Notes: generated by a model from the letters alone, not told the origin. Positions 26,509 through 36,092 are shown, counted from the first letter of the stretch. The stretch is 58,930 nt of DNA from Microcoleus sp. FACHB-831 (GCF_014695585.1 NZ_JACJON010000074.1:1-58930); one strand, 5' to 3'. Program-made: numbers and translations.

Positions 26509-27900
26509 ATGTTAGAAGGTTCAATTTTACAACAGCTGGAAGTTGCCCACAGACCGGGCAAAAGACCAATCAGATTTGGGGTGTACTATAAAAACACCCT
26601 AGTTGCTTTGTGCCATGCGCTGGAAGACCATATATTAAATGACCCAGGTTCGCCTTTGGCGATCGCAGCCTTCCAGCAAGGGAAATGGTATCTGCAAGAA
26701 GCAGATCGCTATAGCGAATTAGCACAAAAATCCCGTCAAATCGTTATTATGGCGGCATCAGATGCAGGTTTTGCAGAACACCCCACAAGCAACCTGCCTA
26801 ATGTGGCGCTCGTGGGGTTAGATCGAGCTGATGCAGTGGCGCAAGAGTGGCACTTGATAATATTGTCGCCAACATACACGGCGATGGTGCTTTGTCAAGA
26901 GTTATCAGATGAAGATTATGGTGCGGGGGGGCTGCCAGGATCAGACTTGGAGCGGAAGTTCTATGGGTTGTGGACTTTTGAGCCAGAGTTGGTGAAAGAG
27001 ACAGTAGATATAGCGATCGCTCACGTCGGTCGTTACAACCCAGAACTTGAGCAAAAGCTTATTGCCTATAGAGACGAAATTCAGCCAAAATTAGCATCGC
27101 CAGAAGATTTGAGTGCTGTTGTGTCTCGCGTCGTCGATTATCTCCAGCACGGACAAGAAGATTTATCCCTTCCTACCAACTCTCGTCACCAAGCACTGGA
27201 TCGTAACTTACTATCCAACGAAATCCAAGCGTTTTTGCGGATGGCGCAGTTGATGGATATGGCAGATGTCACCAATCCAATGGCGGCGGCGGAAGTAGTA
27301 ACGCTGGCAGAAACAATGGGGCAATTGCTAGATTTACCTGCATGGCAAATTAAGCGACTGCGCCTCGCTGGCTTGTTACACCGCCTCGATCCTTTACAGC
27401 AGGTAGAAAGCTTACTCGCTCCAACTGCTGCATTTCACTATCAGGAAGATGCACCTTGCTGTCCTTTGACTTGCCCGCTAATTCCAGGGGCGCAAGTCTT
27501 GCGAACAATGCCGCGATTGAGGGCAGTTGCCCAAATTATCAGCCACCAAACTGAGTGGTGGAATGGTACTGGTGAGCCTGCTGGATTAAGTGGTGATGAC
27601 ATTCCTCTCGAATCGCGAATTTTAGCGCTAGTTGCAGATTTTCAGTGGCGAGTTAGTAAGAGAAAAGATTCTGATATTGGTCTAGAAGAATGTTTGTCTC
27701 AAGCTTTGGCTGAGTGTAGAGAACAGCAGGGTACTCGTTTCGACCCCAAATTAGTTGAAACTTTATCCCTTTTAGTGATGGGTATGCAACAGGGTTTGAG
27801 CTTACCAGTTACTCCGAATAACATAACGGCGGGTATGTGGCTGTTAGATGCTAATTTGTATAGCGGTATATCTGTGCATCCCTCTGGTGTTTCAAATTAA
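26509..27900 (+). CDS. DICT sensory domain with degenerate HD-GYP domain
   Basis: A 463-residue signalling protein. Residues 1-155 fit the DICT domain, a sensor seen mainly in cyanobacteria and actinobacteria (RFGVYYKNTLVALCHALED, then WHLIILSPTYTAMVLCQEL). From about residue 235 the sequence resembles an HD-GYP phosphodiesterase. The metal site is altered: LAGLLHRLDP stands where HDIGK is expected, and HQTEWWNGTGEPAGLSGDDIPLE replaces HHE.WDGSGYP. The GYP tripeptide is lost. Catalysis on cyclic di-GMP is therefore doubtful, and it may be a binding or inactive form. Confidence 0.8.
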   Translation: MLEGSILQQLEVAHRPGKRPIRFGVYYKNTLVALCHALEDHILNDPGSPLAIAAFQQGKWYLQEADRYSELAQKSRQIVIMAASDAGFAEHPTSNLPNVALVGLDRADAVAQEWHLIILSPTYTAMVLCQELSDEDYGAGGLPGSDLERKFYGLWTFEPELVKETVDIAIAHVGRYNPELEQKLIAYRDEIQPKLASPEDLSAVVSRVVDYLQHGQEDLSLPTNSRHQALDRNLLSNEIQAFLRMAQLMDMADVTNPMAAAEVVTLAETMGQLLDLPAWQIKRLRLAGLLHRLDPLQQVESLLAPTAAFHYQEDAPCCPLTCPLIPGAQVLRTMPRLRAVAQIISHQTEWWNGTGEPAGLSGDDIPLESRILALVADFQWRVSKRKDSDIGLEECLSQALAECREQQGTRFDPKLVETLSLLVMGMQQGLSLPVTPNNITAGMWLLDANLYSGISVHPSGVSN

Positions 27901-27978
27901 TGGGGACTGGGGGCTGGAGACTCTTAACTCCCGGCTCCAGACTCCGGACTTTTAATTTCTAATCCCCAATCACAAATT

Positions 27979-28626
27979 ATGGATATTGAAGCGATTCGTT
28001 TAGGAAAAATCAAGCAACTGCCAGGGGTAGATTTAGAAGACGAAGATCTATCAAAAGCAGATTTGCGCGGTATCAATTTCGCTGGTGCAAATCTAGTTGG
28101 GGTAAACTTCGCTGGCGCAAATTTGGAAAGGGCACGTCTCGATGGCGCTAATTTAATTGAAGCGCAACTCGTAGAGGCTGACTTGCGGGCGAACCTGTTA
28201 GGAGCTAATTTAATGCAAGCTGACTTAACAGGAGCTGACTTGCGGGGAAGCAATTTGCGGGGCGCTAACTTGATGGCAACTAAGCTCACTGGCGCTACTT
28301 TTTCGGGCGCTTTTTTGAGCGGTGCTAATTTGATGAGCGTGAACTTGCAGGGAGTGGATTTGCGTAGTGCTGATTTACGGGGGGCAAATTTAAGCAGTGC
28401 AAATCTCCAAGGTGCGGATTTGCGCGGTGCAGATTTGCGCGGTGCTTTGCTTACTGAAGCGAATTTGGAGGAAGCTGATCTGCGGAGTACAAATTTAGCT
28501 GGAGCGAACTTATCGGGAGCTAATTTACTCTGTGCTGATTTAGATGCGGCAAATTTAACTGGGGCTAATTTGGAGAGAGCCTGTGTAGTTGGTACAGGTA
28601 TGAATGAAGCGGCTGTAATAAAATAA
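27979..28626 (+). CDS. Pentapeptide-repeat protein
   Basis: A 215-residue protein made almost wholly of pentapeptide repeats, A(D/N)LXX, from residue 20 to 200, which fold into a right-handed quadrilateral beta helix. About 35 consecutive units are seen (for example ANLRGANLMA, ADLRGADLRG). The short N-terminal cap MDIEAIRLGKIKQLPGVDLE is typical of cyanobacterial members. Targets are unknown for most of these proteins. It lies 78 bases behind the DICT gene, possibly co-transcribed, although a GGAGACTC-rich repeat fills the gap. Confidence 0.93.
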   Translation: MDIEAIRLGKIKQLPGVDLEDEDLSKADLRGINFAGANLVGVNFAGANLERARLDGANLIEAQLVEADLRANLLGANLMQADLTGADLRGSNLRGANLMATKLTGATFSGAFLSGANLMSVNLQGVDLRSADLRGANLSSANLQGADLRGADLRGALLTEANLEEADLRSTNLAGANLSGANLLCADLDAANLTGANLERACVVGTGMNEAAVIK

Positions 28627-28973
28627 CAGCGATCTCTTTTGCCCAAAGAAGACAGCGATCGATTAGTGGAAAAACATTTCCCAAATTGATCGTTCTCGTC
28701 ATCGCTCCCAAGTCAACTGCTTGGTGAACGTTAGTGTGTGGGCTGATTGCCTACACTCACCAACAAGCCATCTATTGCGATTGACCACAATTCGATCCCC
28801 GCTGCTTAACCCGAACTCACGTTATTTAGGTAGTCTTAAGCTGTTCCACAGCTAAGTTGCGTAAAATGGCAATCAAATAACGCATTCTTCTAACGTTATG
28901 CCAGAAGAAAGGATTTTTGATAAAACAACTTATTAAATTGCGGTTACAAGATTGCTCAACAGCAGATGAACGC
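28627..28973. other. Spacer with an imperfect hairpin
   Basis: This 347-base spacer has no coding frame. TTGGTGA (28721-28727) pairs with TCACCAA (28757-28763) around a second, imperfect stem (GTGTGTGGGC with GCCTACAC), making a structure of about 43 bases. It lies downstream of the pentapeptide gene and could be its 3' end, though no T tract follows. Confidence 0.4.
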
Positions 28974-29255
28974 TCAGAAGTTGTTGAAGAACCTCGAAGC
29001 CACTATGCCGATTAGCACGACTAAACCTAGCGCCCGACGAAAGTAGTTAACGCCCTCGAATAGCTCCAGCCACGCCCAAGTAAATAAAGAGCCAAAAGCT
29101 ATTGCGTCTAGACCTGTATGGATGTTGCCGCTTTTGACAACTAATTTGAATAGAGTTGCTGTAATCCCAACCAAAAGCGGCAGATTTGGCGGTTGAGCAA
29201 TAACGATATTGCCCTCGCTGTCTCGGAAAGTTTTATCGAATAAGCTATTTTCCAT
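28974..29255 (-). CDS. Small two-span membrane protein, unknown function
   Basis: A 93-residue protein, MENSLFDKTFRDSEGNIVIA at the start, then two or three hydrophobic segments (LPLLVGITATLFKLVV, AIAFGSLFTWAWLELF, ALGLVVLIGIVAS). A longer frame begins at a TTG 11 codons earlier. I prefer the ATG at 29255 because a TATACT box lies only about a dozen bases before it, which suggests transcription starts too late for the longer form. I do not recognise a named family. It is monocistronic. Confidence 0.65.
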   Translation of the reverse strand: MENSLFDKTFRDSEGNIVIAQPPNLPLLVGITATLFKLVVKSGNIHTGLDAIAFGSLFTWAWLELFEGVNYFRRALGLVVLIGIVASRFFNNF

Positions 29256-29464
29256 GAATCTAAGTATAGTTGCCTCTGGGAGGCTCAATTCTCACCCCTT
29301 AGTAGTAACTCCTTGAAACGTTGGGAAGAAAATCATCACAACTCCCAACCCGACCCCTAGAACCGCCTTTCCTGCGAGACATTTGCGATCGCATCACTAC
29401 TAATGAGCTATTCACAATGCAATAAGCAAGATCGCTACAATGGGTTATAAATACTAACTAGCAG

Positions 29465-30508
29465 ATGGTTGTAAAAACTAGGGTGACACTGTGGAAAGTT
29501 TTAATTAAAGTAGCGATCGCCGCCCTTGCGCCTATTATTATCATCTCGTGTACGCCCCAGGCTAACAACAATAATATAACTTTCGCAATACCCCCCCAAT
29601 TTGAGGAAGCTGATGGCTTTTCCGACGGTGTGGCACAGGTATTAATTGATGGCAACCTAAGCTTAATTGACAAGAGCGGGAACATCATCACGCAACTTAT
29701 ATTTTATAGGCCGCCTGCTGGTTTTTATGAAGGACTGGCCAGACTAGAAATTAATAATAAGTTTGGCTATATCGACAAAAATGGAAAAATAATTATTAAG
29801 CCGCAATTCAAGCAAGCTCGTTCCTTTTCTTCTGGGCTGGCGGCGGTAAGAATTGCCAATAAGTGGGGCTATATCAACAATAAAGGAACATTCTTAATTA
29901 AACCGCAATTCGATGAAGCTTTTTCCTTTACATCAGGGCTAGCGGCGGTAAAACTTGGCAGCAAGTGGGGTTATATAGATACTACTGGTAAATTTGCAAT
30001 TAAGCCGGAATTTGATAAATGTTGGAATTTTTCCGATGGGCTGGGGCGGGTTCAGGTTGGGGATATTTGGGGTTATATCGATAAAATTGGGAATATGGTA
30101 ATTGAAAATACATTCGATTTCGCTGATGACTTTTCTTCTGGGCTGGCGCGAGTAAGAGTTGGCAATAGTTGGGGCTATATAGACAAAAAGGGCAATATCG
30201 TAATTCAACAGCAATTTGATTTAGCTTATAGCTTTTTTTCTGGAATTGCCCTCGTACAAATTAATGAGAAGTTAGGCTATATCGACAAGAGCGGTAACTT
30301 TGTTAAACAGCCACAATTTGATGAGGCTTCTGATTTTGAGGAAGGGCTGGCCTTTGTAAAAATTGGAGATAAACCTTATGGCTATATTGATAATAATGGG
30401 AATTGGGCGATCGCTCCCCAGTTTGATAATGCTCGTTCCTTTTCAGAAGGTATGGCAGCCGTAAAAGTTGGCGAAAAGTGGGGCTATATTCGCAATCCCT
30501 TAAAATGA
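29465..30508 (+). CDS. WG-repeat lipoprotein
   Basis: A 347-residue protein with an N-terminal hydrophobic stretch ending IIIISC, a plausible lipobox with the cysteine at residue 29. About nine WG repeats follow (KWGYIDKKGNIVI..QFD.A..FS.GLA.V), each about 35 residues, from residue 45 to the end. WG repeats are beta-rich and found in many exported proteins; their partners are unknown. The protein is probably anchored on the outside of the plasma membrane or in the periplasm. It stands alone, with the CPBP gene convergent to it. Confidence 0.9.
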   Translation: MVVKTRVTLWKVLIKVAIAALAPIIIISCTPQANNNNITFAIPPQFEEADGFSDGVAQVLIDGNLSLIDKSGNIITQLIFYRPPAGFYEGLARLEINNKFGYIDKNGKIIIKPQFKQARSFSSGLAAVRIANKWGYINNKGTFLIKPQFDEAFSFTSGLAAVKLGSKWGYIDTTGKFAIKPEFDKCWNFSDGLGRVQVGDIWGYIDKIGNMVIENTFDFADDFSSGLARVRVGNSWGYIDKKGNIVIQQQFDLAYSFFSGIALVQINEKLGYIDKSGNFVKQPQFDEASDFEEGLAFVKIGDKPYGYIDNNGNWAIAPQFDNARSFSEGMAAVKVGEKWGYIRNPLK

Positions 30509-30536
30509 GCGGCAAAACTACTTGAAGACGCGATCG

Positions 30537-31412
30537 CTATCCTTTAGCAGTTAAATTGTTAGAGCGCGATCGCTTCTTCATCACAAAGGCCAATATCCAC
30601 AGAAATAACAATCCCATTATCCCAATCAAAGGATTCTTATCAACTCCAGTAACCCAGTCAGGAGCAACCCCAGAATATTTAATTAAATTACCCACATTAA
30701 TAATGTAATATCCCCACACTAACCCCCCATGAAGACCAATCGACAACCCCAGCCTTCCTTTACTTCCCCGCTTCGCCCAAACTAGCGTCAAACCCAGCAA
30801 CAATAATGCCGGGAATTGGGGAAAAGTGCGGATAATTTCTGATATTGGTTTAATAAAATGTGCGGTAGCAAATAAACCAGCACTAGCCCACAAAACTACA
30901 CCAGGGCGGTAATCTCGTTGCAATTCATTTAACAGCCAACCCCGGAATACTAACTCCTCGGCGAAACCTATTCCCAAGGCACTGGCAAAACCTTCTAAAA
31001 TTACTCTAGGCAAATTATCTGAAGGTTGCCATACTAACCAACCCAGCAACCCTTCTAATGCGAATAGACTAAGAGTAATAGTTAGACCAAGACTAAGCCC
31101 AAATAGAAGCTCTTTAGCGTTTGTCCGCGTTCCTACTAGACCATAGCTTTTGAAGATTTCGGTTTGTTTGTAGACTTTTTTACCCCAAATAGGGACTAAA
31201 AAGATAAATCCTAAAAACAACAAAGCCATTGTCAGGATCGTAACTAAGTTGCGATCGCTCACCAATAAATAAATCGGTGCAGCGACGGGAACCCACAACA
31301 AACCCAAAGTTAGCAAAAAAATTCCCACCCGTACAGGGGCAGGATACTGGGCTAAACGGACGAAGTTAGGTTTCAAAGCTCTTAAAATTTTATTCCCCGC
31401 AGGAAAACGCAA
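30537..31412 (-). CDS. CPBP family intramembrane metalloprotease
   Basis: A 291-residue integral membrane protein of the CPBP (CAAX protease and bacteriocin-processing) family. Its third-domain motifs are present: EELVFRGWLLNEL with the catalytic glutamates and arginine, then ATAHFIKP and GLHGGLVWG with the histidines. Eight hydrophobic segments can be counted. It is downstream of clpS in the same orientation, separated by about 200 bases that hold a dispersed repeat. Substrate unknown. Confidence 0.9.
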   Translation of the reverse strand: MRFPAGNKILRALKPNFVRLAQYPAPVRVGIFLLTLGLLWVPVAAPIYLLVSDRNLVTILTMALLFLGFIFLVPIWGKKVYKQTEIFKSYGLVGTRTNAKELLFGLSLGLTITLSLFALEGLLGWLVWQPSDNLPRVILEGFASALGIGFAEELVFRGWLLNELQRDYRPGVVLWASAGLFATAHFIKPISEIIRTFPQFPALLLLGLTLVWAKRGSKGRLGLSIGLHGGLVWGYYIINVGNLIKYSGVAPDWVTGVDKNPLIGIMGLLFLWILAFVMKKRSRSNNLTAKG

Positions 31413-31541
31413 TGAATCGCGTTTCTACAAAAATTCAACCCAAATTATAGGTCTTAGCATTACCCACATATCCCTAAAACCTTCCAGGTAAGATTGTCCC
31501 TCCTCCATATATCCATACCCACAGGCATATGTGGAGAAGGC

Positions 31542-31572
31542 TTGGGGGCCTCCCCCCAATTCCGGGGTTTTT
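31542..31572. repeat. GGGGG..CCCCCCAATTCCGG dispersed element, copy 1
   Basis: Core TTGGGGGCCTCCCCCCAATT then CCGGGGTTTTTC, forming a G5/C5 hairpin, flanked by ACCCACA (31517-31523) and TGTGGGT (31582-31588) as outer arms. A second copy lies at 50802-50834. It sits between clpS and the CPBP gene and would be transcribed if they form one unit. Confidence 0.65.
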
Positions 31573-31619
31573 CCAGCTAAATGTGGGTAAAAACAAGCCC
31601 TTTAAACTAGGGCGAAGTA

Positions 31620-31901
31620 TTACTCGTCAGGTTCAATCGTGCTAGTCAAGCCGTGATTGTTCAAAGTTTCGCTGTAAAACTCAGCGTGTTCCTGAGCGCA
31701 AGTTATTACCAAGGCAAGCCCATTGGTGTGGGCTTCCATCATAATGTTAACGGCTTGAGGTTGCGTAATACTAGGCACAGTCGTCATCAAGACCTGCACC
31801 ACATACTCCATTGGATTGAAGTCATCATTATGGAGCAAAACCCGATAGCGAGGTGCAATTTTACGAACCGTTGAAGGCTTTTGGATGGTTTCAACCGACA
31901 C
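31620..31901 (-). CDS. clpS: ATP-dependent Clp protease adaptor ClpS
   Basis: A 93-residue ClpS, the adaptor that delivers N-degron substrates to ClpC/ClpP. The substrate pocket motif is complete: YRVLLHNDDFNPMEYVV, then the AVNIMMEAHTNGLALV helix and AEFYSETLNNHGL. The N-terminal 15 residues (MSVETIQKPSTVRKIAP) form the usual mobile arm. Cyanobacteria often have two ClpS paralogues; which one this is cannot be settled here. Confidence 0.96.
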   Translation of the reverse strand: MSVETIQKPSTVRKIAPRYRVLLHNDDFNPMEYVVQVLMTTVPSITQPQAVNIMMEAHTNGLALVITCAQEHAEFYSETLNNHGLTSTIEPDE

Positions 31902-32088
31902 TGCTGTACCCTCTTTGTCAGTTATCTACAATTGTGGTAACTCATTTTAAGGCTTTCCCTTCGCTGCAAAGTCGCAATGGCGTCAGTGCAGAGTCTTTAA
32001 AAAGGAAATGTCAAGAGTTTAGGCTTTTTTTTTATATTACTAAACATTGGAGCGATCGCGTAGTTGAAGCCGTCAGGATGCGATCGCA

Positions 32089-33201
32089 TCAACGATTCAC
32101 CGACATAGCGCTTGAACCATCTGGCTGCGAAAGCTCTAGCGCAGAAACCTGCTCCTCCGCCTCCATTTTGGGATGCAAGTAAAGATTCTCCAGCAGCACA
32201 GCCGCACCAGCAACCCAAGGCGGTACGATCAAAGCGCCAATAATGCCTAAAACCTGGGTTCCCCCCAGAACGGCCAATAGTTGATACAACGGGTGTACCC
32301 TCACAGAAGAACCCACTAATAGCGGATCTAGTACATAAGCTTCCAGATTTTGGATGATGACGAACAAAAGCAGCACCCAGACAAAGGTTAAACCGCCTTG
32401 AGCAACAGCCACCAGTAGAGCAGGAATTACACCCAAAACCGAACCGAAAAACGGAATTAAATTGGTAAAGCCAGCGATCGCCCCCAATCCTAGCGCAAAC
32501 TCCGATAGCCCCAAAATTCCTAAGCCAAAACTAATCGCCACAGCCAAAATCGCGGACACCAAAACCCTTCCCTGGATGTAACCTCCCATGCGCTGACTTA
32601 CAGGCTCCACCTGCGCTGCAAGACGATCCTCCCAAGGTTGCGGAAATAGTTCCACCAGACCTTTAATCAAATTTTGACTATCAGCTACCATGTAGCCAGA
32701 AAGTAAGATAGCCAAAATCAGATTCAACGCCCCGCCTACAATTCCTCTGGTAAAACCGTAAGAGCGCACTAAGAGTTGTTGAGAAGAACCGATCGCCCAA
32801 GACGTTAAACCCTGAATATCCAACAATTGACTGATAGACTCTGGCTGAGTAATGCCGAATCTGACCGCTAAATTTTCCAGAATAGCCCGCAAAGTTTCCA
32901 AATAAACTGGCAGTCTACCGCTTAATAGCTGAATTTGCCCGAAAACGGTGGGGCCAATTAACACCACTGCCCCTGTGATTAGACCGATTAACGACAAATA
33001 AACAGTGATGACAGCCAGCCAACGGGGAAGCCGCAAGCGTTCTGCGCCATCTATCAAAGGAGCGATCGCCGCTGCCAATACTACAGCAATCATCAGCGTC
33101 AGCAACAGACTCCGCAACTGCCAAAGTAGCACCACCAATAAGCCTGTTACTACAATCAGCAGAATATTAGATAGGGAAAGAGCAAGGCGCTGCTTATACA
33201 T
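32089..33201 (-). CDS. AI-2E family transporter / permease
   Basis: A 370-residue membrane protein of the AI-2E transporter family (UPF0118, PerM-like). The N-terminus MYKQRLALSLSN leads into paired helices (NILLIVVTGLLVVLLWQL, LTLMIAVVLAAAIAPL). The family block follows the central soluble loop: FALGLGAIAGFTNLIPFFGS, then LLVAVAQGG and YVLDPLLVG. The frame extends 13 codons further to a TTG, but those codons lie in a TAGGGT hairpin repeat (33229-33254), so I start it at the ATG at 33201. Members export or exchange varied small molecules; the substrate is not predictable. Confidence 0.88.
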   Translation of the reverse strand: MYKQRLALSLSNILLIVVTGLLVVLLWQLRSLLLTLMIAVVLAAAIAPLIDGAERLRLPRWLAVITVYLSLIGLITGAVVLIGPTVFGQIQLLSGRLPVYLETLRAILENLAVRFGITQPESISQLLDIQGLTSWAIGSSQQLLVRSYGFTRGIVGGALNLILAILLSGYMVADSQNLIKGLVELFPQPWEDRLAAQVEPVSQRMGGYIQGRVLVSAILAVAISFGLGILGLSEFALGLGAIAGFTNLIPFFGSVLGVIPALLVAVAQGGLTFVWVLLLFVIIQNLEAYVLDPLLVGSSVRVHPLYQLLAVLGGTQVLGIIGALIVPPWVAGAAVLLENLYLHPKMEAEEQVSALELSQPDGSSAMSVNR

Positions 33202-33308
33202 TCTCAATAGTCGCGAGTTTTGAGCTTGGTAGGGTAGCAACCGTCCACCCTACACAAAACTTTAAACTCTAGGGAGCCTATAGTTTATCGTCCTAAAGGC
33301 TAGACCGC

Positions 33309-34751
33309 TTAACTGCGATGCCATCGCGTTCCATCTTTGCTATCAATTAGAGTAATGCCTTGAGATTGCAACTCATTGCGGATGCGATCGCTTTCGGCAA
33401 AATCCTTAGCTTTCCGCGCTTCTTGCCGTTTTTGAATCAAATCTTCAATCTCAGCATCGCTTAAACCAGTGGCGGCTTTTTCCTCCGGTTCAGCTTCAAA
33501 ACCCAAAACAGCAGCCAAACTAACTAGCGTTTCCCACTGGTCCTTTAGCTGTTCTGGGGGTATCGTAGTTTTACCTTCATGCACCAAAATATTGCCCTGA
33601 GTCCCTAACTCTTTGGCTAGTTCAAACAACACAGCCAAACCACCAGGGAAATTTAAGTCATCATCAACTTCCGCCTGAAATTTTTCTACAAAGGTGTTTT
33701 GGCTTGACTCCGGACTAACTGGCATCCAACCGAGTTTTTCACCATGTTGATGTCCAAACAGCAAACCTTCCTTGAGGGTATTCCAGCCATTTGTGGCAGC
33801 AGCGATCGCTTCCGACGTAAAATCAATTGGCTTGCGATACTGTGCCGTTAAGACAAACAACCGCACCGCCATCGGGTCAACAGGTCTATCCAGCAACTCT
33901 CTAATGGTGATAAAGTTGCCCACAGACTTGGACATCTTCTCGCCATTCACCGTTACCATGCCATTGTGCAGCCAGTAGTTAGCTAAGTGCTTCCCCGTCA
34001 CCGCTTCAGATTGGGCGATTTCATTTTCGTGGTGCGGGAAAATTAAGTCAGCACCACCAGCGTGGATATCTATAGTTTCGCCCAGGCGATCGCGCACCAT
34101 CGCCGAACATTCAATATGCCACCCCGGACGACCAGAACCCCAAGGCGATTCCCAAGCTGGTTCCCCCGGTTTTGCTCCCTTCCACAGAGCAAAATCAAAC
34201 GGGTCTTTCTTCTTCGCCGCGTCTGGATCTTCCACCTCAACCCGACCGCTAGCGCCAGCTTCCATATCTTCCAACTTGCGTCCCGACAGCTTACCGTATT
34301 CTGTAAACCGCCGCACCGCATAATAAACATCGCCAGCAGAAGCGTAGGCGTAATCTTTTTGTTCTAACTCGTGAATCAGCCGCTTAATCCCATCGAGGGT
34401 ATGAGTCGCGCGGGGATACTCATCCGCTTCCTGAATATTCAGCCGCGCCATATCTTCAAAATAAGCGTTGATGTAGCATTCGGCCACTTCCTGCATCGAC
34501 GATCCTTGTATCCGCGCCCGAGCGAGGATTTTGTCGTCAATATCGGTAAAATTCTGCACGAAGCGCACCTTATATCCCCGCCATTGCAGATAGCGGCGCG
34601 TTACGTCCCAAACTATGCAAGCTCTGGCATGACCCAAATGGCAATAGTCATACACCGTCACGCCGCAGTAGTACATCCCGACTTTACCGGGTTCGAGGGG
34701 TTCAAATGTTTCCTTGCGACGGGTGAGAGTGTTGTAAAGTGTTAGGGTCAT
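33309..34751 (-). CDS. cysS: Cysteinyl-tRNA synthetase
   Basis: A 480-residue class I aminoacyl-tRNA synthetase. The zinc-binding cysteine is in KVGMYYCGVTVYDYCHLGHAR, which also includes the HIGH motif variant HLGH. The KMSKS loop is GEKMSKSVGN, and the zinc ligands continue at WHIECSAM and FPHHENE. The open frame runs 26 codons further upstream, but the family N-terminus is MTLTLYNTLTRRKE, so the start is at 34751. It is divergent from the CobW gene by 125 bases. Confidence 0.97.
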   Translation of the reverse strand: MTLTLYNTLTRRKETFEPLEPGKVGMYYCGVTVYDYCHLGHARACIVWDVTRRYLQWRGYKVRFVQNFTDIDDKILARARIQGSSMQEVAECYINAYFEDMARLNIQEADEYPRATHTLDGIKRLIHELEQKDYAYASAGDVYYAVRRFTEYGKLSGRKLEDMEAGASGRVEVEDPDAAKKKDPFDFALWKGAKPGEPAWESPWGSGRPGWHIECSAMVRDRLGETIDIHAGGADLIFPHHENEIAQSEAVTGKHLANYWLHNGMVTVNGEKMSKSVGNFITIRELLDRPVDPMAVRLFVLTAQYRKPIDFTSEAIAAATNGWNTLKEGLLFGHQHGEKLGWMPVSPESSQNTFVEKFQAEVDDDLNFPGGLAVLFELAKELGTQGNILVHEGKTTIPPEQLKDQWETLVSLAAVLGFEAEPEEKAATGLSDAEIEDLIQKRQEARKAKDFAESDRIRNELQSQGITLIDSKDGTRWHRS

Positions 34752-34876
34752 ATCAACCAGAGACAGATCGGCAATAATAAGGTAGGCAGCAAGGATGTTA
34801 GCAAACATCCGTATGCCTTTATGTATCACACTGTAGCGTTTTACTAGCCTTTTCTGACGTTTTTAAAAGCCTTGCT

Positions 34877-36013
34877 ATGCAATCAGCAGTCACTCCCAGT
34901 CAATCCCCGGCAATAGATGCCCCTAAAACCGGCTTGCCAGTCACAATCATTACAGGTTTCCTCGGTAGCGGCAAGACCACTCTCCTCAATCACATCTTAA
35001 GCAATCAGGAAGGCGTGAAAACCGCTGTTCTGGTCAATGAATTTGGTGAAATCGGCATTGATAACGAGTTGATTGTTACCACTGGCGAAGACATGGTGGA
35101 ACTGAGCAACGGTTGTATCTGCTGCACCATTAATAATGATTTGGTAGAAGCAGTTTACAAAGTATTGGAACGCCCCGAAAAAGTTGATTATCTAGTTGTG
35201 GAGACAACTGGATTAGCAGATCCTTTGCCCGTAGCGCTGACGTTTTTAGGAACGGAATTGCGAGACATGACGAGGCTGGATTCTATTATTACCGTAGTAG
35301 ATTCTGAGAATTTCAGTCTCGATTTGTTCAACAGCGAAGCGGCTAGCAACCAAATTGCCTATGGCGATATCATTCTGCTCAATAAGGCAGATTTGGTGGA
35401 TGAAGGAGATTTAGACGCTTTAGAATTGCGGATTCGCGATATCAAACAAGGCGCGAGGATTCTCAGGACAACGCGGGGACAAGTGTCCTTACCGTTAATT
35501 CTCAGCGTTGGTTTGTTTGAGTCTGACAAGTATTTTGAAACTTCTGATGAGCATGGTCACGACCACGAACACCACGACCATGACCACCATGACCATGATG
35601 ACCACCACGATCATAGTGCCTGCGACCACGATCATGGTCAATGCGCTCACGATCATCACGACCACGATCATCACCATCACTCGAACCACCTGGAAAATGA
35701 TGGGTTTATCTCAATTTCTTTCCAGACCGATAAGCCTTTGTCGATTAAGAAATTTCAGTATTTCTTAGATAATCAATTGCCTGCTAATGTTTTCCGGGCT
35801 AAGGGTATTTTGTGGTTTGATGAAAGCCCGAAGCGCCATATTTTCCACTTGTGTGGGAAGCGTTTCTCGTTAGAGGATGATGAGTGGACGGGTGAAAAGA
35901 AAAACCAGTTGGTGTTGATTGGTCAAGATTTGGATCGAGAGAAGTTGCGATCGCAGGTCGAATCTTGCATCTGTCTCCCCTCTTCCAATCGCGGCAAAGG
36001 TTTTGGAAAGTAA
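34877..36013 (+). CDS. CobW/ZNG1-type GTPase metallochaperone with His-rich loop
   Basis: A 378-residue G3E-family GTPase of the CobW subgroup. Walker A is GFLGSGKT (residues 27-34), the metal-binding CxCC motif is GCICC (80-83), and the guanine-specificity motif is NKAD. Between the GTPase domain and the CobW C-terminal domain lies a histidine/aspartate-rich stretch (about residues 226-271), characteristic of zinc or nickel binding. It is most likely a zinc metallochaperone, though the metal is not proven by sequence. No Zur box was identified upstream. Confidence 0.92.
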   Translation: MQSAVTPSQSPAIDAPKTGLPVTIITGFLGSGKTTLLNHILSNQEGVKTAVLVNEFGEIGIDNELIVTTGEDMVELSNGCICCTINNDLVEAVYKVLERPEKVDYLVVETTGLADPLPVALTFLGTELRDMTRLDSIITVVDSENFSLDLFNSEAASNQIAYGDIILLNKADLVDEGDLDALELRIRDIKQGARILRTTRGQVSLPLILSVGLFESDKYFETSDEHGHDHEHHDHDHHDHDDHHDHSACDHDHGQCAHDHHDHDHHHHSNHLENDGFISISFQTDKPLSIKKFQYFLDNQLPANVFRAKGILWFDESPKRHIFHLCGKRFSLEDDEWTGEKKNQLVLIGQDLDREKLRSQVESCICLPSSNRGKGFGK

Positions 36014-36026
36014 AAATTAAAAAATA

Positions 36027-36083
36027 AAAAGTAAAAAGGCAAAAGTAAAAAGAAATAATTTTTACTTTTGCCTTTTTACTTTT
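36027..36083. repeat. 57-base near-perfect hairpin between cobW-like gene and dtd
   Basis: Two perfectly complementary 25-base arms (36027-36051, 36059-36083) with a 7-base loop, built from AAAAGTAAAAAGGC units. It begins 14 bases after the CobW stop and ends 9 bases before the dtd ATG. It could terminate the first transcript and would leave dtd with almost no leader and no visible ribosome site. Confidence 0.8.
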
Positions 36084-36092
36084 GTCTTCACT

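Noticed and set aside
35495-35768. Frames rich in Met/Val/Thr on both strands of the CobW gene
   Set aside because: They are translations of the CAC/GAC-rich histidine loop in other registers.
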